Part shown: positions 34,945 to 46,741 of the stretch, one piece after another
How positions within the stretch are numbered: the first letter of the stretch is position 1
Layout: the number at the start of each line of letters is the position of its first letter
Assembly (NCBI GenBank): GCA_036674765.1
Contig: JARVKI010000036.1
Span: forward strand, 186,001 to 250,000
Origin: Seiridium cupressi
Lineage: Eukaryota; Ascomycota; Sordariomycetes; Amphisphaeriales; Sporocadaceae
Direction of reading: 5' to 3'
DNA length: 64,000 nt
Notes under the pieces: generated by a model
The model's database searches: none
The model's input: only the letters and a program-made list of their open reading frames with translations
Told to the model about the DNA's origin: nothing
Translations under genes and position numbers: made by a program

Positions 34945-35835
34945 CTCCCCCAAAGTGTACAATATTCTGACTGGTAGCGATCCAATAGCAAATGCTCAAC
35001 AAAATGTGTATCAAGGCTGTATCGCTGCAAAAACTTGGTGTGTTTGATGATTGTAAACGAACTCCCTCTTCAGCCTGACGATATGCATTGTTTGAAATTG
35101 GTTGAAAAGATCAAAAGCTTCCGGGATGAAAAATTGCCAGTCCTCTGCCTTCAACGAAACGGAGCGCGATGACAAAGGTGTGTGAACCGTCCACGTACTT
35201 GTGCTTAGATCTGGTGCAAGTGATTGAATCATCGAATGACTGGTCAAATCGAGTCGGATCCAACCGCGGCAAGACGCTGATGGCTTTTAACTAGTGATTG
35301 GACAGCTGCCGTAGCTGCGCAGGCAGCCGACAGCCGTTCAGCATAGATTTTGGCACGAGAACCACGGAAATCAAAGACCCAATATCTGTCACAGAATAAG
35401 CTCTGCTGATACGGAGATTCAATTGAGTTGCTTGTTTCGTTCTATCCGCTTGAAGCGCTGATAACGCGGTTCCAACCCCGAGACTAGTGGTCATGTGATA
35501 AGGGGCAATCCACTACCTGGATTGTATCATATATCAACCTCATTTTCTGCTTTAATCTGCACGAGAGAACCATCATTTGTGACTGGTCAGATCAAACCGA
35601 AATCCATTCATAAACATAACGCCCGTCAATCTTTTGAGGAATAGCCGAGGACGCTACTAGAGAGAGACTTCATACTCCTTGAAAACCTAATCTTGCCTTA
35701 TCCGCCAATGCACCATCCCTCATGCAGTCCGAGTGTGGAGAGCTGCCATATCTGCTAAACGCCATTCCGGAACCATAAACCGTCATATACCGCGTCTCTG
35801 GGACGGCGCTTGCGCACAAATGTACATTGTCAAAC
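34945..35835. other. Spacer: cue2 promoter and yap1 3' region
   Basis: Contains the upstream region of the Cue2-like gene and the 3' UTR of yap1, both minus strand. Short frames at 35011-35247 and 35291-35494 have no recognisable domain. Confidence 0.55.
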
Positions 35836-37688
35836 TTATTGCTGGTCATCAGGGCACGGGCCGAGATGTTTCGTCATGACCGCCTTGAAATCCTTCTCAT
35901 CTACAACAGCGCCAGTGCCGCCGCACTTGGCTTTCTTTTGAAGGTCAGAGCAGAGGCCATCAAGATCAATATCACCAGATTGGACCTTGGGGCAATTTTG
36001 TAAACGTTCCCTACAAATCGTCAGCACGCGTAATTCCCGTGACTGTCTAGAATCAACGTACCAAATATTGTTGCATGTGAGCAGCCGCCCATTCACGTTG
36101 GCAATAACAATGGTGTCATCCTCCTCCTTGCTGGCATCAATTTGGTCGCAGATATTCTTCTTCACCGGCTTGGGGCTGGTTGGCGCCATATTGAACGGGG
36201 TGGAGAAGTCTGCATCAAATGCATCATTAAAGAAGGTGTCGTCAAATGTCGTATTGGCTAGAATGTTGTCCTGAGGCTCCCTGTAGCCACCAAACAGTTG
36301 AGGATCAAACTGGCCACCGTTTTGGTGTGCGAGCCAGTCAAAATTGTTGGCATCAAAGTTGCCAAAATCAAACTGGTTGTTCGTGGTACCAGCTGTTTGA
36401 CTGGGCTGCTCCTCTCCAATGGTCGTCAAGGTGTCGACAGGCTTGAAGCCCAAAGGTGACTGCGTGAACGGCTCAGGGGACGTTCCACAAGAGGAGCTAG
36501 GACCTCCCCCATTGGAGTTGGAGGAAGCTGAAGGGGAGCCGGAGTTGTTACCCCCAATGCTGAAGTTGGCCGAGTCTAGACTAGTTCTTGATGCATTGTT
36601 GTAGAAGCTGTCATAGGATCCGTTGCCGTTGATGATAGAGGAAAATTTGGCAAGTGCTTCTTTGTCAGACTCGGAGCTCTCTCGGCTCTTGGCCAGGTCA
36701 GGGGTGGCTTTGTCGTTCGCCCTGTCCGATGGGGTCGGCTGATTGCTGAAGTTACTTGTCGGCGAGGGAAATGAGGGGGAACGACCATTGGCCTTCGTAA
36801 CGTTCTGCTCAGCGCCCGGAAGGACTCCAAACTTGGGGAACTCAAATTGGAAGTTGACATCGTTGAGGTTGTTGACGAGGTCGGAACCAAAGGCTGCCTT
36901 TGTCCTCGAGGCTGCCGCGGAAGAGCGCATGCCGCTATTGACAAGGCTCAGCTTTTTCTTATACTCGTTCAATTCCATGGCCATCTTGTCAACTTGCGCG
37001 CGAAGCTGGCTATTCTCATTGTGGGTTTGCTCGGATGCCTTCTCGAGCTCCTCAACCTTGGTCTCCAGGTCCTTTAGATGTTGCTCCTTGCGTTCACGGA
37101 AAGCACGCTGGGCAGCTCGGTTTTGTGCCTTTCGTTTCTGGACAGGCTAGTTAGTGAGAAGTCAGATTAGACACAGAAGCGACGGAGAGATTGGACACTC
37201 ACCGAGCTGGGTTCATTGGTAAGTGGCTTGCGGCCAGGCTTCTTGGCAACTTTGCCTTCACTTTCACGCCGCTTTGCGCTGCCCTCCTCTTTCTCATCGT
37301 CATCTTCATCGGGGTGACTTCTCTTATCATGGTTATCGTTCTCAGGAGAGCTACCCTTGTCGCTGCTGCCCGACTTTTCGCTCCCGGCTGTTGTGCCAGG
37401 CAAATCACCAATCATTGATTCGGCGTTGTCAAGACCGAGGTCGAAATCGAAGCCGCTGGAGTCGGGCCCGAAGCTGTAATCATAGTCCAAGAAGGGACTT
37501 TCTTGAACCCCCTTGGCATTGGACTGGGCTGGCGACTTAGTCAAGGTTGCAGGTGACAAAGACAGGCCATTAGGCTGAGGGGAAGCGTTGTTCTGTTGAT
37601 TGGATGTGAGGGCGCGGAATAGCAGTGCTTGCTGTTGAGGGGTAAGGATGAAGTTTGGCGGCAGGCCGTTTGCAGAAGTCGAAGCCAT
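35836..37688 (-). CDS. yap1: AP-1-like bZIP oxidative-stress transcription factor (Yap1 family)
   Basis: Three exons: 37688-37203, 37146-36062 and 36010-35836; 581 residues. The introns are 56 nt and 51 nt. The open frame starts at TTG 37712, so the ATG at 37688 is used. The bZIP is at about 163-225 with the Yap-type basic region QNRAAQRAFRERKEQH and a heptad region (LKDLETKVEELEKA). SSSCGTSPEPF in the middle matches the N-terminal Cys-rich domain. LTCNNIWERLQNCPKV, DLDGLCSDLQKKAKC and DEKDFKAVMTKHLGPC form the C-terminal Cys-rich domain with the embedded export signal. In this family oxidation forms disulfides between the two domains, masks the export signal, and retains the factor in the nucleus to activate antioxidant genes. 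The second intron cuts the C-terminal domain and is a multiple of three with no stop codon. Confidence 0.95.
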
Positions 37689-40013
37689 TGCGAAAGTGAG
37701 TAGAATTGGCAATCAACGTCCAAGGTATGGTACCAGTCTCTACAGATTGGTGTAGGTTGTAGTCGTGTCGAAGGCACAGAGTGTCGTCAACGGAGCCAGA
37801 CGACAGTGTTGGCCTGAAACGGATAAGCTGGGTTAGCCGGTATCGTCAAGCTGGCACCAACGTATATGGCAACTGGTTGAATGCCAATCAATGGCTCTCC
37901 GCGTCGGCACAAGAGAGTCCTCTGAAGACAAGTGTAGAATGGCAGTGACGTCTTGCTCAGAGATCGGGCCACGGCGAGGGGGGAAAAGTTGCCTCCTAAG
38001 AGATTCAAGGGTCTCGAAAGAAACGACACAAGAAGCAGAGTGGTGGATGGCAGACAAGTGCAGGTGGATAAGAAGTGGCGGCCTTTTGGCCTGGTTTTGT
38101 TGGACTCTTTCTGCCTGATACTGGCAACACGCCCCTGTTGCGTCTAACAGGTGTGTTCCGCAGCAGTCGAGAAAATGGAAGGGAGATCTGGACAGCGTGG
38201 AACTGGACGATGCAAATTGCTGATGATGCGTAGGGCGCTTTGCTATGATGGACAGGCGGAAGGGCAGAGAGGGGGGCAGAAACAGAGCCTTTGGCTGGAT
38301 TTGTAAGCGCACTGCATGAGGTTGGAAGAGGTGGCAGGGCGCTTCTACATATCACCGCCTCGGATCTAATCAATTAGCCCGGATCGGCCTTCGGAGCAAT
38401 GCCTCATTGGCTGTCTGACGTCGGACGGAGGTGAGAATTGCTATGTTCACCCCGGGGTCTGGCTTCTACGCCTGAGGTCTGTCGTCTAAGGACTAAAGAT
38501 GCCCCTCCTTGGCAACTCGAGTCCACCACGCCCTGCGCATTGCTGCCATTTGCCTACTACCGAATCAAACCCATTCTTGTGGAAATGTGCCAGGCATGCT
38601 GCATGTGTGACTCTATTTGTGGTTCCCAAAATTTTCTACATTCCCAAGGATGAATTCTGGTGCGGCGTTGGAGTTGTACTAAAGAGTCACCGCCGACGGA
38701 AAGTTTAGCTTATGTCCGTCAGCAGGGATTTTGAGGCGAGGCAGTGAAGCTGATTGCGACGACATGTCACAAGCCTCACACCCAGCGAAGTGCCAGCACT
38801 CAAGTGAAATGCCCGACGTAGTGACTCGAGAGAACGAGTGGCTTTCCATAAATTCATAGTACCGATATATGTCGTAAGCAAGCATTCCTGAATGATAGTG
38901 GTCCAAACTCAGTGTCGGAGCTGACAATGACAATATCCGGCCGTCGATACCAATTGCTACACAAAAGCTATACATTGACACCTGCCACCCAAGAAAGGGC
39001 TAAATCTCTAGACCTCGGTGCCCTCCCCATCGTAAATCCATGTGGCGAAAGACGACATCCATATATGAGCAATATTGGCTTACTTCGTTTGTTACCGGCG
39101 GCTCCGCCTTGTCTGCCAGGCACTGTGAGGTGTCTTGAATAGACGAGGAGCTAGTGCTAGTGCTTACTTTCACAACATGAGACCAACCAGGACAGATGAT
39201 CACAACGCAGGATGAATCTGATCATAGTCCCGTGGGGTGGTTGATTATTCGACGCTGCTGGCTGATGGCCAAAGGGTCAGATCGTACGTGTTTCTCATCT
39301 AGGCCTATCCGTCCTGCATCAATACCATGCACGAAAGTTATAGGCGTCACCCTACATGGTCTGTTCCTAGCACGAATGGGGCAGGGAGGGGGCCCAAAGG
39401 TTTCGTTTCGGTACATTGTATCTATGGCACTAGTTGGGGATACATAATACAGCAACAAGTCCTTGGCCAAACATTCGCGAAGCTATAATGAATCCCAGTG
39501 ATTGCAGTCAAGGTTGATAGCGGGGACCGGTTTGTACCAGCATTATCTAAACAAACAACTAAACAATCCACAAATATATCTAATTCAGTTCAGATGAATA
39601 CGCATCCCTTGTCTCAAAAGGTTCGTGATAGATAGTCGCTGGAGGCATGATACTCCGTGAAGATTTGTCAAGACCTCTTAGGGTTCATGCACGGGCCAAC
39701 TATGGAAGACCCCTGATCTCCCAAGTTCCCCGCATTCGGCATGGTCCCATTATGGCCCGCCCACTGTTGGAGCACATTGCGTGGTGAAAGAGAGGAGCAG
39801 CCAACCACATGCAGCCGACCGACTGGCGTACACAACGACCGGCAGATCACTATCATCAACCTAGTCGCTGTGTCTCTATTTTGACCGCAATTTTCCCTTC
39901 CCGCCGCGAGTCAACAGAGCAGTTGCCCCTGGGTCGGCGACGCACACACAATTCGAGCTCAAATACGAGATACCCCCTTTGAAGTCCTGCGGCTCCCATG
40001 AGCACCACCAGCC
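37689..40013. promoter_or_regulatory. 2.3 kb divergent intergenic region between yap1 and the BSD gene
   Basis: The longest spacer in the gene-dense half. It must contain the yap1 promoter and 5' UTR (near 37,689-38,400, with pyrimidine/purine-rich stretches) and the BSD gene promoter (near 39,500-40,013). A TTGGTC/CCAAT-like mix is present, but I assign no specific sites. Frames such as 37833-38312 are unsupported. Between about 38,450 and 39,500 I see nothing recognisable. Confidence 0.5.
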
Positions 40014-40030
40014 ATGGATCTCGCATATGA
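39998..40030 (+). promoter_or_regulatory. Overlapping upstream ORF at the BSD gene
   Basis: An ATG at 39998 opens a 10-codon frame ending in TGA at 40028-40030. It overlaps the main ATG at 40014 in another frame. If the mRNA starts upstream, ribosomes using the first ATG cannot initiate at the main start, so it could reduce translation. Upstream-ATG context CTCCCATGA is weaker than main-ATG context CAGCCATGG. Confidence 0.4.
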
Positions 40031-41329
40031 TCAGATTGCCGCAGACGCCCTGCCAAAGGACAACGAGCCAGGCTCCGAGAATAAGAACGCAGAGCAGCAG
40101 CCAACCCTGAACGAGGATCTCCAGGAGGCATACAAAGCAATTTCGTCAAGCGCATGGGGCTCCAGGCTGGGCGGCTTTTTCGGAACTGTTGTGAAGCAGG
40201 TAAGGGAGATCACCATGCAGGTAACTAGAGTTTGATCAATTAACACATTGGCAAAGGGCGAGTCGGTATATCGTGAAGCATCCCAGGAGCTTACTTCCTT
40301 GAGCGCCGATGCTGCCCGCGCAGGCACATCTCTGATCAATCGGACACGGTCGCTTTCGCTTGCGACTTCTCCCCAAGCCGCTGGATCCAGTGCAGAGAAA
40401 GATAAGGATGCTACCGCCACTCCTACCATGTCAAAGGACATGACCTCGGACGAGGCCATCAAGGAATCTGAAAACGTCATCTCCAGACTTCGGGCTGAAG
40501 CAGCCAAGCGGCTCAAGGATATCCAAAAGGCCGAGGACGCAGCCGACGAGGCTTTGCTCAAGTTTGGCGCCAACATTCGAGATTTTCTCAAGGAGGCTGT
40601 GAAGATTGCACCACCCACAACCGAGGAAGGTCAAGGGAGCACTGTGCTGTTCGAGAGCAAGGATGCAAGCGGCAAGAGGGTCATTCACACGAGCAGATAC
40701 GATGCACAGCTACACGTCATTCACACAACTGCTGATAGTTTTACCAACGATCCTGCAGGTAGCGAGTTTGCAGTCTGGGTGAAGGAATTTGACGTTGAGA
40801 AGAAGACGGATGACATCAGTGCGGATTTGGCTAAATACCCCGAGCTGAGGACAACGATGGAGAAGCTGGTTCCGGCCACGGTACCATACGCAGATTTCTG
40901 GAAGAGATACTACTTTCTCAGACACAGTGTTGAGGCCGCTGAAGAGAGACGTAAGGAGTTATTGAAGGGTGAGTCCCTAATAAAACGTCTTTTGATTATC
41001 TGGCTACCATAACTGACCCGCACGCAGCCGCTGAAGCAGAAGAAGAGGTTGGCTGGGACGAGGATTCCGATGAGGAAACTGCCCCTGCAACTAAACCCCT
41101 GAGACCAGCATCTACCGAATCATCCACCACAATCCATCCGCCCAAGGCTGCTGAGAAAGCCACTCTTAAGCCCTCGGAGCCTCGGAAATCTCACGACGAG
41201 AAGTCGCAGGCAGATAGCGACACTAGCTATGATGTGGTTGGCGCCGCTTCTGGAGTCCCCAGCCAGGCTCCTAGTAGCCCTAAGGAGTCTCGCAAGGTCG
41301 ACGACAGTGATGAGGAGGACTGGGAGTAG
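40014..41329 (+). CDS. BSD-domain protein (Dos2/BSDC1-like)
   Basis: Three exons: 40014-40199, 40257-40968 and 41028-41329; 399 residues. Both introns keep the frame, and the last exon extends an acidic tail to EEDWE. The N-terminus (AWGSRLGGFFGTVVKQ, then SVYREASQELTSL) resembles the amphipathic start of BSDC1-type proteins. A Lys/Glu-rich helical region follows, then a BSD domain at about 230-285 (SEFAVWVKEFDVEKKTDDIS, LAKYPELRTTMEKLVPATVPYADFWKRYYF) with the conserved Phe-Trp pair. The C-terminus is low-complexity, acidic and Ser/Pro-rich. BSD domains occur in TFIIH p62, synapse-associated proteins and yeast Dos2; the biochemical role of this branch is unclear. The gene converges on tsr2, with 190 bases between stop codons. 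Confidence 0.88.
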
Positions 41330-41519
41330 ACGTCGCGACGCAGTGTTTAATGAACTGGTTCCATGTTGGAGTTGGGCAGGCGTTCAAGCTCGAGCAACGG
41401 AATGCTGAAGGGAGTCTTGTAGACAGATGTGTATATCCCCTCAGGCAGAATTGATATGGGTATCTCTTATCGCGATTTCCCGCAATTCCTGAAGCTGAGC
41501 TGCACGGAAATTTCAAGTT

Positions 41520-42217
41520 TCACCTCTTCTTCCGGGAGACCTTTGTGAAGCCATCTTCATCCACCTCGGGCGGCGGCTTCTCCTTAGGGGCAGCCACCAG
41601 AGCAGGCGCTTCGTCCATGTCCACATCTTCATCATCCTCCTCATCTCCAGATTCGTCCTCCCAATCCGTGTCCTGGTCCTGATCCGGCGCCTGCTTCATG
41701 ACGACCTTCTTCCCCTTCCCGCTCGACCACTTCTCTCTTAGTTTCTCCACCTCCTCGAACTGGCCTTTCGTGCACTGCGCCCTAAGCTTCATAATCTGTT
41801 CTGCAATCTCGAAACTCGAATCGTCGTCAACGTCCACATTGAATTCGTCAGCCATGATCTGGAGCAGTCTCGTCTCAATGTCTTCCTGGAAAGGCTCTTC
41901 GAGGTTCTCGGGCCGCTTAAGACCTTTGTTTTGTGCAAGCTGTGCCGAGAACTTGGCAACATCGACAAGCGAAGGAAACAGCTCGACTACAGCGCCGGCA
42001 AACCAGTCTCGCACATCTTCGCCGGAGTTGTCGGACCAGTTGTTCTGTACGGCGAGAGTGAGGGCGGGCCAGATGTGCAGGGTCAATGCGACAGATTGTT
42101 CGAAGTTCTCCTGCCTCAGTTCTGCAAGCCAGCCAAGTCAGCAAACCGGTTTCGGGCAACACGAACAACATATGGCGTATGCGACGTACCGGGCGAGGGT
42201 TCTGCTTGCGACGCCAT
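41520..42217 (-). CDS. tsr2: Pre-rRNA-processing protein Tsr2 (Rps26/eS26 escortin)
   Basis: Two exons, 42217-42190 (only 28 nt) and 42121-41520, with a 68-nt intron (GTACGT..TTGCAG); 209 residues. The tiny first exon gives MASQAEPSP, joined to ELRQENFEQSVALTLHIWPALTLAVQNNW. FEQSVALTLHIWPALTLAV and the following W-rich helix are typical of the Tsr2 domain. The tail is very acidic (DEEDDEDVDMDE) and ends in VDEDGFTKVSRKKR, the conserved terminal motif. Tsr2 chaperones eS26 and delivers it to pre-40S particles. The acidic tail fits binding to a basic ribosomal protein. Confidence 0.93.
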
Positions 42218-42982
42218 CTTGACTTGTTCTGCCTCGACAATACCTGGGTATCGTGGGGGTGATGGAGGGGCAATCCGTCGCGAGATCCGCTCCATGAAAA
42301 AGTTGTGCAAGTTCACAGCACTGAAATTACTGCCATCTCCCACCGCTTACGCTGATCCCCGACCCGCTTGCGGGGTACATCAGACACGCGGATCTCGCCA
42401 AAGCTTTTCATGTCCCGGGCTGGACTGGCCTATGTGAGACTCTACCCGCAATGGGTCGCGATCATGTCAAGGACACTACCGATACTGCTACAAAGGAACA
42501 TGATTGACTTCAATGTGTGTCCCGTACTCAGCCATTACACATACAGCAACGCGGCTCCCTTGGCTCATATTTCCCAACACCCTTGACATATTTCTCGCTA
42601 GATTAGGCCTTGGCCGGCACTGGGCTATGCCTGTCTCAGCCAGAAGGGAACGCTAAAATTCGGGGTCTAGACGAAAGCAAATGAGCATGACATCATTTCG
42701 AACGTGTTAGCTTGTGAGACCTCACTGAAATGGGATTTGCTGTTCGACTTCGGAATTGCACAGTTGGGCAAGAGCGATCCACGGCTTGTGCTGTCCCCTT
42801 TCCCTGGCTGGTCAGCAATTGGTGATCTCTCCTTTCTTGCGAATATATAGTTCTTCGTCACCCCATACAGTCTCCGCACGGGTGCTCTTGTTGTGTTTTG
42901 TTGCAAGCCACCAAGGGTGAGACCCCTTCCACTGAAAGCCCAGTCGTCCACAGAGCTTGGGGAATCCTGATAGACCGCAGCC
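42218..42982. promoter_or_regulatory. Divergent promoter region of tsr2 and the lipase gene
   Basis: A 765-bp spacer between start codons on opposite strands. It should contain both promoters. Frames inside (42368-42586 plus, 42667-43014 minus) lack domains. No specific binding site is assigned. Confidence 0.55.
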
Positions 42983-45900
42983 ATGAATACCGCAACGGTT
43001 GGCATGGCGGTCACGCCGACTGTAATGTCTACATTCGTGTCTCATGTATGTTACCCAGCATCTCGTAACCTCTACCCGCATTTCCCCAGTTTTGCCTGGC
43101 AATCGGAGTTTTCTGCTCAGCACGATCAAGGCGGCATCCCTGCTGGTCCATGCCTGCTGCTTGCTTTCGGTTGCGACACCGCACAACCTATACATGGGAC
43201 TGTTGGACTAATCAGGGCCATTCATGTGTAGTACTTCAATCGCAAGCCATTGAAAGAGCGCCCAACGGCGCATTTGTCCTATGACGAAGGCCTGCACTTG
43301 ATCCGGTCTTTCCTCACCTTCGCGTCGCATCATACGGTTGAGGACCTCCAGGCTTTTACGGCACAATGGGTGCCTCATCCCCAGTGGGTGAAAGTGGACG
43401 ATGTTGAGATACCGGAAGAGAAGACCATCCAAGCTGCCGACGCTATCCAAGAACAGCTGGGACCCGACGGTATCAGACTCGTCGGAGGCAGAAATTGGTG
43501 GCAATGGCGCCGTCCAAAGAGCCCATTGGGGGCTGAATGGATTGAGATGAGGTCCGACTACAATGAGCGGAAGAAAAACGCGGACCCTGGAAAACGGGTT
43601 ATGCTCTACGTACATGGGGGCGCATACTTCTTTGGTTCTGTGGACGAGCACCGATATCAAATGCAACGACATGCACGCAAATTGAAAGCCAGGGTATTCG
43701 CACCCAAGTATCGCTTGGCTCCTCAATTTCCCTTTCCTTGTGGATTGCAGGACTGCCTTGCGGCATACCTCTATCTTCTCACGATCCAAGACCCAACGAC
43801 CATCATCCTAGCGGGTGACTCCGCCGGTGGAGGAATGGTCCTTAGCTTGCTAGTGATATTGAGGGATAGAGGTCTCCCGTTACCAGCCGGTGCTATCCTC
43901 ATCAGCCCCTGGGTCGACCTGACCCATTCCTTCCCCAGCGTGGCTGGTGAGGCACCACTCGACTATATTCCGCAGAATGGGTTCCACCACAAGCCGTCCA
44001 AGGCATGGCCGCCCCTCAATGCCGAAGAACATGCTTTGCTGAGGGAACAGATAGCCAAGAACACCAAGCCGGGGCACACGAAGCTGATGAAGCCTGCCAC
44101 AGTCGACATGAAGCGAAGGTCCCAGGATCTCGCGCATCTAGAGGCTTCGACCGAACAGGAGAACGACGAGGGCGTTGACAGAGCTGCCGAGCCGGAAATG
44201 TACAACCAGTCACAAACTCTGTCCATCGAAATTGATGGTAAGGTAGTGCAGTTAAAAGATCAAATCCAGGTATGTCGTATCGCCTCCAATAGAGCCGGAC
44301 AGAGGGCTAACACGATGGCTAGATGTACACCACGAACGAATTACTAGCACATCCGATGGTCAGTCCTATCATGCAGCCAACACTGGGTGGCTTGCCTCCT
44401 CTGCTCATCATGGTAGGTGGTGGTGAGATCCTTAGGGACGAGCAGATTTACCTCGCCCATAAATGCGCAAACCCCAACAAGTACGCTCCCTCGGAGTCTT
44501 TGATGCACGAATCGGCGAGAGCTCAACTCGCCAGGTTCAAGCCAACGGATGTTCAGCTGCAAGTGTGGGACGATTTGTGCCATGTTGCGCCGACACTGAG
44601 TTTTACACGACCAGCGAAATTCATGTATAGATCAATCGCTCAATTTGGCGCCTGGGCTCTTGCTCGAGCACAGAAGACCGAGATTGATATTCTAGATGAT
44701 GACGACATCTCCATCATCTCAAGTTCCGGATCTGACAGTGATGGAGCAACCAAGAAGTCGCCGAAAGCTTCGTCGTCGCAGGATGTTCTTAGAACACCTA
44801 CGGTTGGCAGAGCTGGCGACGAGTTGCCACCTTTTAAAAACCACATGATCAGACAGCAAATCAGCCGGCATGGGACCGTCACCCCCTTGGCTCCCGAGGA
44901 AGACTTGATATCGTGCAACATGCCGGCCAGTGACATTGGCGTGATCAAAGAAGGTCCAGTTAGGAAATGGCTTGTGACGCGAAACCAGTGGGATACTCGC
45001 TTTGGCAGCGCCCGGGCTAAGATTCACAAAAAGCGGCTCAAGGAGATGGTTGCTGGGTACGAGCATTTTGATGGAGAAACACCACCACCAAGTGCTCTCG
45101 CAGGCCGCAGGAAAGCAGGCTATGAGATGGCTGACTACAAGAAGCGCAAGAGTATGGGTCTTGCACTCTGGTCTCTTTGGGGTTCCAAACACGATGAGAT
45201 GACTATGAATCGTGAGCAGGAAGCCGACAAGGTCCCCGAGATCAAGGTTGCCACTGATGCAGAAGGGGCTGGCGCCCGCAGTCAAGCTGATATTAGGAAG
45301 CAAGAAAAGAACGTAGAGAAGAGGCCTAATGTATTGGCTAGTCGAAGTCCGTCAAGGAGACGCATTGTCAAGGACGAGAATCAAGTTGCGGAAGAGGAAA
45401 GATCTGCGGCTGAAGAGGCTTCACCACTTGCGGTCCTAATGGCCAAGCGGACAGGCAAGCAAGTCGCTGATGACGATGGTACCTCCAGGGCTGGTCTCCT
45501 TGGTCCTGATTACGTACCACCGGAGACAGGTGCCACAGGCAAGAGACCAATAGTCGAAGGTATTGCTGTACCGTTCACCCTGAACAAGGAGGCTGAGACA
45601 GCGAGTATGATCACTCTCACATCGTATGTCGATACCTCGCGTGTGGCTAGCACAGTGCCCTTCAGTCCGCATGCTCAGGGTCCAGCAGCCACCAGTGCTG
45701 CCCCAACGGTAGACGGAGTTGATCGCACGGTGACAGCTACCCAGCCTGAGAGCCCTCCGACCCCAAGAGCTTCCAGCCCTAAAGTTCCAATCGTCGACGA
45801 TATGGCTGAGGAGGAGCCCGTTACTGCCGGGACCCCTCGGTCTGCTAGCCCAGCTGCCACGCCCAAGGCTACAAGTCCTAACGCCACGCCTACTATCGAG

Positions 45901-46020
45901 AAAGCAAACGGATTTGACACTGGGCCAGTCGTCATGGCTGGTGGAGTTATGACGCAAGGGGAACGGCCACCGCTGGAGACGTTTGTGACAGCGCAGGAGG
46001 AGTTGCCTAGGTTGCGATAA
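42983..46020 (+). CDS. Hormone-sensitive-lipase-type alpha/beta hydrolase with a long disordered tail
   Basis: Three exons: 42983-43045, 43232-44269 and 44323-46020; 932 residues. The introns are 186 nt and 53 nt. The first exon gives a short hydrophobic N-terminus (MNTATVGMAVTPTVMSTFVSH) that could anchor it to a membrane. The catalytic domain has the oxyanion motif VHGGAYFFGS near 145, the nucleophile elbow GDSAGGG near 216, the acid in GGGEILRDEQIY near 405, and the histidine in DLCHVAPT near 452. This is the GDxG (HSL) lipase/esterase family. After about residue 490 there are some 440 residues of low-complexity Ser/Thr/Pro/Glu/Lys sequence. There is also an insertion of about 100 charged residues (about 255-360) between strand beta-6 and the acid. 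The natural ester is unknown; acyl-glycerol, sterol-ester or aryl-ester hydrolysis is possible. Confidence 0.9.
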
Positions 46021-46741
46021 CTTCCACCCGAAACATTTCATTTGTGGCATATATTTCAGTGCAAATCCGACAAGGTGTCAGTGGCACGATAGGCAGGGAG
46101 GACGAGGCGTATACATAATACCCATTTCACAGGAGGCGAACGTGTAACAATTGGTATCTTGAAGAAAATCGAGTGTATTTATTTATATATTAGGAGGTGA
46201 AGTATAGGCCTCTGTCTTGATTCTGCTCCGAGAAATCCGTCTAATAACATCACGGTGAAGAGAAGGCGTAGAGAAATAGCTTGGTAATGGTAATTTCTTG
46301 GCATTTAGCGACCTTCACCACGGAGAGATTTGGTTTTCAAATCCCGTCTGAGTTCTAGCATCATTTTGCAGACGCCGGCCATCCCCCCGCTCGAACTTTC
46401 CGCACGCCCTTTACAGGACACCCAATCTTATCATTTGGCGCTACTGTGATGTGCAAACACTTGGGCGGAAATGTTGTACATGATTGGTTTGAGCCAGTCG
46501 TTGCTTACACATGTACTAAACATTGCATCTAATTAAAGAATTGATAGAGTTCGTCACATGCAGTACATGATTTCGGCACTTCCGAGCCTCTGGATATAAA
46601 GTGATGATCTTCAATACCAACGGCTTATCGTCTCTGCTTGTAACTTCACTGTCGACCAACCAAGATAATATATCCGGCTATTCTGCTTGTGGCCAAGTCA
46701 CACCATTCCCCCCCAATTTATACGCTCACAACGAAATCAAC
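46021..46741. promoter_or_regulatory. Spacer with the promoter of the PNPOx-FNR gene
   Basis: TATAAA at 46595-46600 lies about 142 bases before the chosen ATG at 46742, and an AATATAT stretch follows at 46667-46673. The first part holds the lipase 3' UTR. No gene is seen in between. Confidence 0.6.

Noticed and set aside
41698..42222. Plus-strand frame of 174 codons
   Set aside because: Antisense to tsr2, whose coding sequence is clear; Ser/Phe composition typical of a shadow frame.
44719..45303. Minus-strand frame of 194 codons
   Set aside because: Antisense to the lipase coding sequence and its tail, without a domain.
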